This document shows positions 1 through 8,175 of a stretch of DNA of 28,223 bases, one piece after another. Below the pieces are notes generated by a model. That model was not told where the DNA came from, searched no databases, and worked only from the letters and a program-made list of their open reading frames with translations. The translations under genes and the position numbers were made by a program. Origin of the DNA: Fen-1308 sp035319185 (GTDB lineage Bacteria; Nitrospirota; Thermodesulfovibrionia; Thermodesulfovibrionales; Dissulfurispiraceae); assembly GCA_035319185.1 (NCBI GenBank), contig DATHDF010000053.1:1-28223 (forward strand). Reading direction: 5' to 3'. Numbering within the stretch: the stretch's first letter is position 1; each line of letters starts with the position of its first letter.

Positions 1-82
1 GACCTGGAATAGATAAGCGGCCCTGAGGATCGTCCCTGAGTAAAGTGCCCGGCTTGGAACGGATCCTCACTACACCATAGGT

Positions 83-88
83 TATAAT
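83..88 (+). promoter_or_regulatory. possible -10 box upstream of the YihY-family gene
   Basis: A perfect TATAAT lies 9 bases before the ATG at 98. No -35 box is visible at 16-18 bp spacing; TTGGAA at 54-59 is too far upstream. If the box is real, transcription would begin within a few bases of the ATG, giving a nearly leaderless message. That fits the lack of any Shine-Dalgarno before this ATG. The rest of bases 1-97 shows nothing recognisable. This is a weak call from one hexamer. Confidence 0.3.
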
Positions 89-97
89 ATTATCGCA

Positions 98-928
98 ATG
101 TGGACTCCAGCGAAGGGCTTCGTCAGACTATTCGGCAGAAGTATCGCCGAATTTTTCAGGGATGGCGGGCTCATGCTGGCGGCCTCGATATCCTATTTTT
201 CAATGATGGCCGTGCTTCCGTTCTGTCTATTTCTGGTGGCCATTTTCACTTATGTCGTAGGCCATGATGAGGCCTTTTTCAAATATTTCGCCGCAAAGCT
301 GGTAAACTTTTTCCCCAAGGCAGCACAAAGCATTGCAAAGGAATTGCGGGATGCCCTGTCATATAGGGGCGTCGGCACATTCACATTTGTAATTTATGGA
401 CTGCTTTCCTACCAGCTTTACTCTTCCCTCGAATCCGCAATAAATACCGTGTTCAAGATAAAAGACAAACGCCGCTTTATCAGCCACCTGTTTATCTCGC
501 TCTTTCTCATCACAGTGCTGATCCTCTTCTTTCTACTCTCCTTCATCGCCTCATCAGCTGTCTCGGTGCTGGACTCACTTCGTGATGATCTCCCTGTCAT
601 CGAGATTCATACCATAACCGCCTTTATCATAAAATATGTACTTCCGTTCATAATGGCTTTCCTCACCATCGCCATACTATACCTGATACTGCCGAAACGA
701 AGGATCCGGTGGAGGAATGCACTTGCGGGGGCCTTGACTGCCACTATTTTCATGGAAGCCGCTAAATATATCTTCACTTTTTATGTGGTAAAGGTAGTCA
801 GACTGGGAGCCGTCTACGGACCACTTTCGGCGTTCATCATTTTCCTGCTCTGGGTCTTCTACTCGTCATGCATCTTTCTGATCGGCGCCGAGACAGTTCA
901 CAACCTTGAGGCGAGAAAGAAAAAGTGA
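98..928 (+). CDS. YihY/BrkB family inner-membrane protein
   Basis: This 276-residue polytopic membrane protein has about six hydrophobic segments (roughly residues 32-54, 97-112, 135-160, 176-200, 210-230 and 242-266). The N-terminal LAASISYFSMMAVLPF stretch and the C-terminal YGPLSAFIIFLLWVFYSS stretch are typical of the YihY/BrkB (once called ribonuclease BN) family. The family's biochemical role is unsettled; it is not the true RNase BN. A basic tail (EARKKK) ends the protein, presumably in the cytoplasm. It is the only plus-strand gene at this end and converges on the methyltransferase gene, with 30 bases between their stops. The ATG at 98 is the only start in this frame after an in-frame stop at 41-43 and has no Shine-Dalgarno. 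The family assignment is firm; the function is unknown. Confidence 0.85.
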   Translation: MWTPAKGFVRLFGRSIAEFFRDGGLMLAASISYFSMMAVLPFCLFLVAIFTYVVGHDEAFFKYFAAKLVNFFPKAAQSIAKELRDALSYRGVGTFTFVIYGLLSYQLYSSLESAINTVFKIKDKRRFISHLFISLFLITVLILFFLLSFIASSAVSVLDSLRDDLPVIEIHTITAFIIKYVLPFIMAFLTIAILYLILPKRRIRWRNALAGALTATIFMEAAKYIFTFYVVKVVRLGAVYGPLSAFIIFLLWVFYSSCIFLIGAETVHNLEARKKK

Positions 929-958
929 AGTGGCTGGAGTGCCTTGCTGGGTACTGCG

Positions 959-1507
959 TTAAAAGAAGAGATATCGGGGTACATCTTTTAAATAATTCTC
1001 AAATGTCGCACCATATTTGTCTTTGCAGATCCGCTCCTCAGCAAGAATCATCCTATGCTGCAACAAGGTGGCAACAACCAGGTATGCCACAAGCATAATG
1101 TTGGCGGTTACAAGACAAATCCCGGAAAATACAACCGTTGCGCTCACATACAACGGATTCCTAGTAAATCGATACGGCCCTGTCCGGAGAGGCTCATTTT
1201 GTGGCGTGACAATTATTACCTTCAGCGATGCCAAAAATAAGACCATTCCCAAAATGTAGACTAGGATACCCAGGTATAGAAAAGGGGCTATCCTGGTGAA
1301 CGGCGTCCAAATAGTCATGACCATAAAAGGGTATGGCGCAGTCGATGCAAGTATAGCGCATAGCTTTTCTTTCTTACTATACCCAGTCATATCTGACATT
1401 CTCTTGGCAATATTCTTTTTCATGCCCATAAAAATCATGCCAATGAGAAAAAATATTAGAGAAAGAGGCCATGCATTCCATGGATATAGCTTAAACATCG
1501 ATACCAT
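959..1507 (-). CDS. ICMT/PEMT-like integral-membrane methyltransferase
   Basis: This 182-residue protein has four to five membrane segments. The C-terminal half carries the pattern of the isoprenylcysteine carboxylmethyltransferase / phospholipid methyltransferase superfamily: GPYRFTRNPLYVS at about residue 110, then EERICKDKYGATFENYLKDVPRY near the end. In this superfamily these segments form the SAM-binding pocket at the membrane face. Bacterial members methylate diverse lipids or small molecules, so the substrate cannot be read from sequence. The gene lies 92 bases after purB on the same strand. Two ATGs compete as start (1507 and 1498). The AAAGGA upstream is too close to the first and a little far from the second, so the N terminus is uncertain by three residues. 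The gene looks more A+T-rich than its neighbours, judged by eye. Confidence 0.75.
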   Translation of the reverse strand: MVSMFKLYPWNAWPLSLIFFLIGMIFMGMKKNIAKRMSDMTGYSKKEKLCAILASTAPYPFMVMTIWTPFTRIAPFLYLGILVYILGMVLFLASLKVIIVTPQNEPLRTGPYRFTRNPLYVSATVVFSGICLVTANIMLVAYLVVATLLQHRMILAEERICKDKYGATFENYLKDVPRYLFF

Positions 1508-1599
1508 ATTCCTTTAAGCCCTGCATTTTATGTAACCGGTCGCCGGAACTAGATCTGAACCTTGAAATCATGCGTAACCTGCACGCCGATCTGTGCGGG

Positions 1600-2889
1600 C
1601 TAAAATATTCTTTTGAAAATAAAGTCTATGTTCCGCAGATAGTAATCCAGGTCGAATAAAGCCCTGATCTCGGCCTCGGACAGATACTTTGTGACATCCT
1701 TATCCTTTGCAAGAAGCTCCATGAAACTCAAACCTTTGCCCCAGCTTTCCATTGCATTTCTTTGGACTATAAGATAAGCATCTTCGCGGACCATGCCCTT
1801 GTCGATGAGCGCGAGCAGTACCCTCTGGGAATTGAAGAGGCCGTAGCTCCGGTCCATATTTGCCCTCATCCTCTCAGGGTATACATGCATGTCCTTCACG
1901 ATCCCTTTAAGCCTGTTCAGCATGTAATCGACGAGTATGGTGCTGTCGGGAATGATGATCCGCTCCACGGATGAATGGGAGATGTCTCTTTCATGCCAAA
2001 GTGCAATATTCTCAAGCGCTGCGAGCGCATTAGAGCGTACGACCCTTGAAAGGCCAGTCAGGTTCTCCGATCCGATAGGGTTGCGCTTATGAGGCATTGC
2101 GGAAGACCCCTTCTGGCCTGCGGTAAAGGGCTCTTCGGCCTCCAGGACCTCGGTGCGCTGGAGATGCCTGATTTCTACTGCTATCTTCTCCACGATGCCT
2201 GCAACCAGCGCGAGCGTAGACATATATTCTGCATGGCGGTCGCGCTGCACAACCTGCGTGGCAACCGGCTCTGGTGTCAGGCCGAGTTTCCCGCAGACGA
2301 TCTCCTCCAGCTTAGGCGGAAGATTTGAAAATGTTCCGACAGCGCCTGACGCCTTGCCTACGCTGATGATTTTGCGAGCCCGCTCCATGCGCGACAGGCA
2401 TCTCTTGGAATCTTCATACCAGAGCGCGAATTTGAGTCCGAAAGTCATAGGTTCTGCATGAATGCCGTGGCTCCTGCCCATGCAAGGCACTTCCTTATAT
2501 TTGAATGCCTGGGACTTGAAAACCTCCATGATTTCCTTGATGTCCCTTATGATGATGTCGGCTGCCTCTCTCATGAGGAGGGACAGCGCCGTATCTACGA
2601 CGTCGGACGAAGTCAGTCCCTTGTGTATGAACCTCGACTCAGGGCCGACGAACTCTGCAACCGAGGTGAGAAATGAGATGACATCGTGCTTAACCGTCTT
2701 TTCTATATCGTCTATCCTGGCGACGTCGAAACGCGCCTTACCCTTGATCACAGCAAGAGCATCGGCCGGGATTTCTCCCAGCTCGGCCCAGGCCTCGCAG
2801 ACGGCTATCTCAACATCAAGCCATTTTTGGAATTTATTTTCCGCATCCCATAGTGCGCTCATTTCCTGCCGCGTATAACGAGCTATCAT
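1600..2889 (-). CDS. purB: adenylosuccinate lyase
   Basis: PurB cleaves fumarate from SAICAR and from adenylosuccinate in purine synthesis. The 429-residue length is normal for the short bacterial form. Visible family marks are the substrate-binding TSSDVVDT stretch at about residues 93-100, the GRSHGIHAEPMTF block with catalytic His141, and the fumarase/aspartase superfamily signature SSAMPHKRNP at 262-271, whose flexible loop holds the catalytic serine. The start at 2889 is preceded by GGAGG at about 5 nt spacing and gives the expected MIARYTRQEM N terminus. It is the last housekeeping gene of the minus-strand run, 108 bases after truB, so it may share that transcript or have its own promoter in that gap. 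Confidence 0.97.
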   Translation of the reverse strand: MIARYTRQEMSALWDAENKFQKWLDVEIAVCEAWAELGEIPADALAVIKGKARFDVARIDDIEKTVKHDVISFLTSVAEFVGPESRFIHKGLTSSDVVDTALSLLMREAADIIIRDIKEIMEVFKSQAFKYKEVPCMGRSHGIHAEPMTFGLKFALWYEDSKRCLSRMERARKIISVGKASGAVGTFSNLPPKLEEIVCGKLGLTPEPVATQVVQRDRHAEYMSTLALVAGIVEKIAVEIRHLQRTEVLEAEEPFTAGQKGSSAMPHKRNPIGSENLTGLSRVVRSNALAALENIALWHERDISHSSVERIIIPDSTILVDYMLNRLKGIVKDMHVYPERMRANMDRSYGLFNSQRVLLALIDKGMVREDAYLIVQRNAMESWGKGLSFMELLAKDKDVTKYLSEAEIRALFDLDYYLRNIDFIFKRIF

Positions 2890-2910
2890 AATCCCTCCAA
2901 AAAAGTTTCA

Positions 2911-2972
2911 GAGTTGAAGAGCAAATGGGTCGAAGGGTTAAAATATAAAACAACCCAATAGCTCTTGAACTC
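2911..2972. repeat. two-part inverted repeat between truB and purB
   Basis: GAGTTGAAGAGC (2911-2922) faces GCTCTTGAACTC (2961-2972); 11 of 12 positions can pair. Inside it, GGGTT (2935-2939) pairs with AACCC (2952-2956) around an A-rich loop. Together they could form a long hairpin in the truB-purB intercistronic RNA. No T-run follows on the transcribed strand, so this is not a standard intrinsic terminator. It could be a small palindromic repeat, an RNA-processing site or an attenuator. Confidence 0.55.
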
Positions 2973-2997
2973 ACGAACTCCTCAACTGCACTTCGAA

Positions 2998-3870
2998 CTA
3001 TAGCAAAAGCAAGCGCTCTATTTTAATCAACTCTTTTGCGACTTTTCCAATGCCGAAAATCCTGCCGTTGTCATCCTTCAAGCGTACAGGCAAACCAATC
3101 ATCCTCCGGGAGTACGGCAATAAGGACAAAGGCAGCGGATTTCCGTTCCTGGCCCTTTTCAAGAGTTCGCCTTCCACGGTCAATTCCGGCAAATAGTTCA
3201 GTACAGTATCTATCGAATACAGTGCCTCAGATTTTAGAGGCAGCTCCGAGATCTTAGCGGCATTTTCAATGCGGTAGGTGCCAACCCTCGTTCTCACAAG
3301 CTCGGTTACATGCGCTCCAACATGAAGTGCGTCTCCGATATCATTGCAGAGCGAGCGAATGTAAGTTCCCTTGGAACAGACAACTTTTATGGTAAAAAAA
3401 GGTGTTGAGAAATCCAGCAATTCCAATGCCCTTACAGTTACTCTTCTCGGTTTTCTCTCGACTTCAACGCCTTTGCGCGCTAGCTTGTAAAGCGGTTGCC
3501 CAGAAACCTTAAGCGCGGAATACATCGGCGGCAGCTGTTCGATTTCTCCGATGAATCCCGGCAGTATTCGCCTGATGTCCGAATCCGATACTGCTACTTC
3601 GGATACTGTCCTGACGATCCTGCCTTCAGAGTCAAGCGTGTCGGTCGATTCACCAAGCTTTGCGGTTGCTATGTATTCCTTTTCAAGCGACTCCACAAGA
3701 GAGGCTATCTTCGTTGCTTCATTTAGACAAACCAGCATGACTCCGGATGCCTGAGGATCGAGCGTTCCAGTATGGCCGGCCCTGCGCACCTTGAAAGCCT
3801 TCTTCACAGCAATGACCGCGCCATGGGATGTAATTCCCACTTCCTTGTTCAGGTTAACTACTACATTCAT
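2998..3870 (-). CDS. truB: tRNA pseudouridine(55) synthase
   Basis: TruB converts U55 in the T-loop of tRNAs to pseudouridine. The 290-residue protein begins with the family's MNVVVNLNKEVGITSHGAV-type segment. It carries motif II as HTGTLDPQASGV, with the catalytic aspartate at residue 38. YSALKVSGQPLYKLARKG and the CSKGTYIRSLCNDIG block follow, as expected. The C-terminal 50-60 residues look like a small PUA-type extension (GNPLPLS, then RIFGIGKV). The start codon overlaps the lptD stop by one base (TGATG), so translation is probably coupled to lptD. Linkage of a tRNA-modification enzyme to an LPS porin gene is an operon curiosity, not a clue to function. Confidence 0.96.
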   Translation of the reverse strand: MNVVVNLNKEVGITSHGAVIAVKKAFKVRRAGHTGTLDPQASGVMLVCLNEATKIASLVESLEKEYIATAKLGESTDTLDSEGRIVRTVSEVAVSDSDIRRILPGFIGEIEQLPPMYSALKVSGQPLYKLARKGVEVERKPRRVTVRALELLDFSTPFFTIKVVCSKGTYIRSLCNDIGDALHVGAHVTELVRTRVGTYRIENAAKISELPLKSEALYSIDTVLNYLPELTVEGELLKRARNGNPLPLSLLPYSRRMIGLPVRLKDDNGRIFGIGKVAKELIKIERLLLL

Positions 3871-5939
3871 CAGAATTTGAAAGACCCGATCCCCTTCAAC
3901 TCCAGCATCAGCAGGTAGGAATAATCAGCAGGCCTGAACTGGTCGGCAGGTCTTCTCGTAATAAGAAAATCCGCAGCCCAGCATTGTTCCTTGTAGGTTG
4001 TCTTGATAGACAGATCCCTGACCCCGGGCCCCTTTGCATCATAGCTTGCAGAGACACTGAACACCCAGTGCTTGTCTAGCGGTGCGTTGATTCCCAGCGT
4101 GTATAGCATCAAATTATCGACCCTCGAATAGCGTTCGCCGAGCCCCAGCGTGATATCCCTGAAAATCTTGAAGCTGAATACCGAGTTCAGATTGTTAATG
4201 CGGTTATCGACAAAGTCGTAGGCAACATCAAATGTAAAATTTATCGGCAACGCAGGTCCGGCGACCGCTCCCTCCAACCGCGTTGGCTGAAGGTGATGAT
4301 TGGTCGGCAAACTGGTGGTCCCGTCCAGGACAGAGTTATAATTGTCAACGAGCATGTTTGAATTATCAGCGTTGAAATCATAGGGCTGGGAAAATCTGAG
4401 GGAAATGTCCAGGTCCCTGAACACAAACTTGTTGTACAGAACGAACTTCAGCATCGCCGTCTTCGAAGGGAGCTCGGTCGAGTCGAAAAGCGGAAGGACC
4501 TTTGCCGACGGAATATAAGAAAACTCCAGCGAAGGTTCGATGATATGCCGGAACGATCCGTAATCTTTCAGGAAGCGTGTCTGGGCCTGGGCGTAATACT
4601 GAAACATCTCGCGATGCGGCGAAGAGCCGAACTCCCCTCCGTCATTCAGATTGTACGCCGTCTCCCTGACGGATACGGTCTGAGTCAGTCGTACGCTGTC
4701 TCCAAAGGAATAAGAAAGCGCGGGTTTGATATCGAGCCTTTGGCCATGTGGCTCCTGGCTGCGATAGAAATTTGCAGCGTTCGCAGATAATGTGAATATC
4801 AATGGACCCACTGCAGTTGGATTGACGACATATCCTATTTCGGGCAGCTTCTGCGGAACATGCTCTGTGACACCTTCGCGAAGGTTTACCCAGTATTGAC
4901 TTAGAAAATACAGACGCGAGTTATTCAGCGGAACTGATACTTCTCCTGTGGATTGTAAAAAACGGCTTATACTTGATTTGAAGTCCTTGGGATATTCCTT
5001 ATAGAAGGCCTCGTCGTTTATGTAATTTATATCCAGAAACGCCTTTATGTTGCCTAATGAATATCTGTCGGACGCCTTCAATTCGAAAAAGTCCTTGTGC
5101 AGCTCTGTATCCCGGATGTGATATGCGTACCATGTCCCCTCATGGTCGAAATCCAGGAAACGGTATTCTACTCCGGTCCCGACTCCCCGCTTGCTGTAGT
5201 AATCAATACCGAAAGTTGCATCCTTATTCTCGTCAATCGCCCAGAAGAAAGCAGGGCTGAAGCGAATGCCTTTGCCGGAGCTTGTTCCGACGGCCGGAAT
5301 CAGAAAGCCGGTCTCGCGGCCGCTTCCTACGGGAGCAGAAAAATATGGAGAATACAGGACAGGGATATCCTTGACGCGATACGTTGCATTCCTGGCTGTC
5401 ATTTTGCTCCCCACAACAATATCGGCATCGTGTCCCTTGAAGCACCAATCCGGTTCCTGCGAGGCAGGAATATCAGAAAACGTCAGCACCTTTGCGGATC
5501 GGTATGACTCGGAGTCGCAAGTAGTGAAATAGACCGTCTTCGCATAATAATGGCTCTCTCCAAGTTTTTGCATGTTGACGCCGCGAATCCAGTATTCATC
5601 CTTCTTGAAATAAATGACAGCGTTGTTCAGTTCTCCCGTTTTATCATCAATATTGAATTCGGCTTCTTCTGTATTGATGAGATAGTCCTTGTCATCTATG
5701 GTGACATGACCGGTCAGTTCGGTATCGCCGGTCTCAGCGAAATAAACAGCCTCGTCAGCTGTCACAACAGTACTGTCTTTCATAATCCTGACATTGCCCT
5801 CGGCCACATATCTTTGTTCATCCTTGAAGTATTCAAGCTTGTCGGCTGTGATCGTCGCACCGAGGGCGCTGCCTCCCAGAAGGAGCAAAATGCCGATTAC
5901 GCAGGGTATTTTTGTCTTCAAGCTGAACAGAAACTTCAT
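3870..5939 (-). CDS. lptD: LPS-assembly outer-membrane protein LptD
   Basis: LptD is the beta-barrel that inserts lipopolysaccharide in the outer leaflet at the end of the Lpt bridge. The 689-residue product starts with a signal peptide (basic MKFLFSLKTK, hydrophobic core, likely cleavage after ALG near residue 27). Next comes an OstA-type beta-jellyroll (ITADKLEYFKDEQRYVAEGNV onward, to about 125), then the large C-terminal barrel with alternating aromatic strands ending in LELKGIGSFKF. Cysteines at 141, 166 and 653 in the mature chain could form inter-domain disulfides like those of E. coli LptD, but only three are present, so the E. coli pattern of two disulfides cannot be reproduced. The start overlaps the folC stop by 4 bases (ATGA). 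No lptE is visible in the window. Confidence 0.93.
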   Translation of the reverse strand: MKFLFSLKTKIPCVIGILLLLGGSALGATITADKLEYFKDEQRYVAEGNVRIMKDSTVVTADEAVYFAETGDTELTGHVTIDDKDYLINTEEAEFNIDDKTGELNNAVIYFKKDEYWIRGVNMQKLGESHYYAKTVYFTTCDSESYRSAKVLTFSDIPASQEPDWCFKGHDADIVVGSKMTARNATYRVKDIPVLYSPYFSAPVGSGRETGFLIPAVGTSSGKGIRFSPAFFWAIDENKDATFGIDYYSKRGVGTGVEYRFLDFDHEGTWYAYHIRDTELHKDFFELKASDRYSLGNIKAFLDINYINDEAFYKEYPKDFKSSISRFLQSTGEVSVPLNNSRLYFLSQYWVNLREGVTEHVPQKLPEIGYVVNPTAVGPLIFTLSANAANFYRSQEPHGQRLDIKPALSYSFGDSVRLTQTVSVRETAYNLNDGGEFGSSPHREMFQYYAQAQTRFLKDYGSFRHIIEPSLEFSYIPSAKVLPLFDSTELPSKTAMLKFVLYNKFVFRDLDISLRFSQPYDFNADNSNMLVDNYNSVLDGTTSLPTNHHLQPTRLEGAVAGPALPINFTFDVAYDFVDNRINNLNSVFSFKIFRDITLGLGERYSRVDNLMLYTLGINAPLDKHWVFSVSASYDAKGPGVRDLSIKTTYKEQCWAADFLITRRPADQFRPADYSYLLMLELKGIGSFKF

Positions 5940-7270
5940 CGGCTCTCCCTCAGCGTTCCCAGCACCGCTCTTTCGCCCAGGATCTCAAGTGCCTCGCCCG
6001 CTGTATAAAACGAGCCGGTTATAATCATTGCAGCCGGCAAACCTTCAGAAAGCTCCGACTGAAGGCGCTTGGCCACCACCAATGCGTCGTGGACCGAAGC
6101 GCTGACATGCACATTGTTGAAACCTGCACTGCGGGCGACCGCAGCAAGGCGCTGCGGCGACTCGGCTCTGCTGTATGCAGGCGATGTAAGTACCGCTTCG
6201 TTTGCAACCGAAAGAAGCACTCTTACAATGTCGGCCACATCCTTGTCAGCCATAATCCCAATGACCATAACGATCTTTCGTCCCTGAAAATGATTCGAAA
6301 TAAAATCGGCCAGGACAGCGGCGGCGGCCGCATTGTGCGCTCCGTCAACAATAATCGGCGGGTCGGCGCGGACAAGCTCCAGCCTCCCGCGCCACTTAGT
6401 CGCCTCAAGGCCTGCCCTTATCTGCACTGCACTATCTGCCACAGTCTGATTCGTTGCCGTTAAGGCCGCCTTAATTGCAACAGCCGCATTTTCGGCCTGA
6501 TACTCTCCAGCCAGCGGTGTCAGCAGATTTTCAACTACAGTGTGTGCATCTGAATAATCAAACCTTGTGCCTTCCATATCCGTCGCCCTGATACTGCTAT
6601 TGAAATCCGACCCGAAGACATGGAGCGTGGTATTCTTCTCATGCGCTGCTGATGATATCACCCTCATTGCCTCCGGCAGTTGCGCAGATGATATTACCGG
6701 CACGCCGTATTTAATGATGCCTGCCTTCTCTCCAGAGATCCTGGTTATCGTCTCGCCGAGAAATTCGTGGTGATCATGGTCGATGCGCGTTATGACTGAA
6801 ACTGCCGGAACCACTATATTGGTAGCATCCAGCCGGCCGCCCATACCCGTTTCGATAACAGCCCAGTCAATGTTACACCTTGCAAAGTAGGCAAAAGCCA
6901 TCGCGGTTACAACCTCAAAAAAAGTCGGCGTCAAGTCTTCTTCGAATAGAGCGATTTTGGCCCTGATCTCGTCTGTAAGCGCCGCAACTTCAGCTTCAGA
7001 GATCTCGGCATCGTTGATCCTGACCCTCTCCGTGAAACTGACCAGATGCGGGGAGGTAAAAAGCCCGACCTTATAGCCGTGAGCCATGAGGATAGACGCT
7101 GTCATGGCCGACACCGATCCTTTCCCGTTCGTTCCGGCCACATGAATAGACCTGAATGTCGTTTGAGGGTTGCCGATCAGGGAAAGTATCTTGCCGGTTT
7201 TTTCCAGGCCTAACTTGATGCCGTGCTTTTGAAGACTGTACAGATAGTCTATCGAGGCACGGTAGCTCAT
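5936..7270 (-). CDS. folC: bifunctional folylpolyglutamate/dihydrofolate synthase
   Basis: FolC joins glutamate to dihydropteroate and adds further glutamates to folates, using ATP. The 444-residue protein has the Mur-ligase-like P-loop GTNGKGS at residues 46-52, followed by the LFTSPHLVSFTERVRIN block that binds folate. The FFEVVTAMAFAYFA and GGRLDATNIV segments follow. The HDHHEFLGETITRISGEKAGI block contains the conserved His and the Lys that is carbamylated in the family. The C-terminal ligase domain begins at IVDGAHNAAA. It sits between accD and lptD with 4-base overlaps on both sides. The accD-folC pairing is a common arrangement in bacteria. Confidence 0.95.
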   Translation of the reverse strand: MSYRASIDYLYSLQKHGIKLGLEKTGKILSLIGNPQTTFRSIHVAGTNGKGSVSAMTASILMAHGYKVGLFTSPHLVSFTERVRINDAEISEAEVAALTDEIRAKIALFEEDLTPTFFEVVTAMAFAYFARCNIDWAVIETGMGGRLDATNIVVPAVSVITRIDHDHHEFLGETITRISGEKAGIIKYGVPVISSAQLPEAMRVISSAAHEKNTTLHVFGSDFNSSIRATDMEGTRFDYSDAHTVVENLLTPLAGEYQAENAAVAIKAALTATNQTVADSAVQIRAGLEATKWRGRLELVRADPPIIVDGAHNAAAAAVLADFISNHFQGRKIVMVIGIMADKDVADIVRVLLSVANEAVLTSPAYSRAESPQRLAAVARSAGFNNVHVSASVHDALVVAKRLQSELSEGLPAAMIITGSFYTAGEALEILGERAVLGTLRESR

Positions 7271-8127
7271 GGCCTGGTCGTATCCTGTGCAACAGGCATG
7301 AAATGCTCGATGAGTTTAAAAATAGTGTTTTTCAACTCACGCCTCTCAACGACAAGATCTATCATGCCGTGTTCAAGAAGGAACTCGGCGCGCTGGAAAT
7401 TATCAGGCAGTTGCTGCTTTATGGTCTGCTCGATGACCCGCTGGCCTGCAAAGCCGATGAGGGATTTCGGTTCGGCAATAATGACATCGCCAAGCATTGC
7501 AAAACTGGCCGTCACGCCGCCGAATGTCGGGTCTGCGAGTATGGAAATATAAAGAACGTCGGAATCGTTCAGCTTCGAGATGGCTGCCGAAACCTTAGCC
7601 ATCTGCATGAGCGAGAACATACCCTCCTGCATCCTGGCACCGCCTGATGCGGCCACTGTTATGAGCGGCACCTTTTTTTCGCAAGCAAGCTCGGCAGCCC
7701 TTGTGATCTTTTCTCCCACGACAGATCCCATGCTGCCCCCCCAAAAAGAAAAATCCATGAGAGCAAGGACTACCGGTCTTGAGTTTATCGCAGCCTCGCC
7801 ATATATTGCGGCTTCAGGCATGTCGCTCTTCATCCGGTATTCGTTGAGTCTTTCAGCATACGAGATCTTGTCTTTGAAGTCCAGAGGATCGATCGAGGTC
7901 AGATCATTGTCGAGTTCCGCAAAACTTCCTTCATCGGCGATAAAATCGATGCGCTCCCTGGCGCTTATCCTGAAGTGATAATTGCACTTGGGACATACCT
8001 GAAGGTTCTTTTCGATCTCCTTCTTGTAGATGATCTCTTTGCAGCTGTCGCATTTGATCCAGAGCCCCTCGGGGATCTTGACCTTCTTCTCTGCCTTTAT
8101 CTCTTTTCTTTTCTTGAACCAGGACAT
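7267..8127 (-). CDS. accD: acetyl-CoA carboxylase carboxyltransferase subunit beta
   Basis: AccD with AccA transfers the carboxyl group from biotin-carboxyl carrier protein to acetyl-CoA, the first committed step of fatty-acid synthesis. The N-terminal zinc ribbon is complete: CDSC followed by CPKC about 20 residues later. The crotonase-fold carboxyltransferase domain follows, with GGSMGSVVGEKITRA, GGARMQEGMFSLMQMAK and DPTFGGVTASFA. The ATG at 8127 gives MSWFKKRK, the usual AccD start, and 286 residues. A GTG at 8154 would add nine residues (MNRAPTLLH), but it falls in the loop of a palindromic repeat and the added residues do not look conserved. Neither start has a strong Shine-Dalgarno. 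accA is not in the window. The stop overlaps the folC start by four bases. Confidence 0.94.
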   Translation of the reverse strand: MSWFKKRKEIKAEKKVKIPEGLWIKCDSCKEIIYKKEIEKNLQVCPKCNYHFRISARERIDFIADEGSFAELDNDLTSIDPLDFKDKISYAERLNEYRMKSDMPEAAIYGEAAINSRPVVLALMDFSFWGGSMGSVVGEKITRAAELACEKKVPLITVAASGGARMQEGMFSLMQMAKVSAAISKLNDSDVLYISILADPTFGGVTASFAMLGDVIIAEPKSLIGFAGQRVIEQTIKQQLPDNFQRAEFLLEHGMIDLVVERRELKNTIFKLIEHFMPVAQDTTRP

Positions 8128-8137
8128 ATGGAGTAAT

Positions 8138-8164
8138 GTAGGGGCGCGGTTCACCGGTCCCTGC
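8138..8164. repeat. GTAGGGGC-type palindromic repeat between trpA and accD
   Basis: GTAGGGGC (8138-8145) and GTCCCTGC (8157-8164) pair with two G-T wobbles. CGG (8147-8149) and CCG (8154-8156) extend the stem around a TTCA loop, leaving one bulged G. The outer arm matches the palindrome at 25839-25866. It occupies most of the 48 bases between the trpA stop and the accD ATG. It looks like a decayed copy of a short dispersed palindrome. Confidence 0.6.
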
Positions 8165-8175
8165 GATTTACAATT

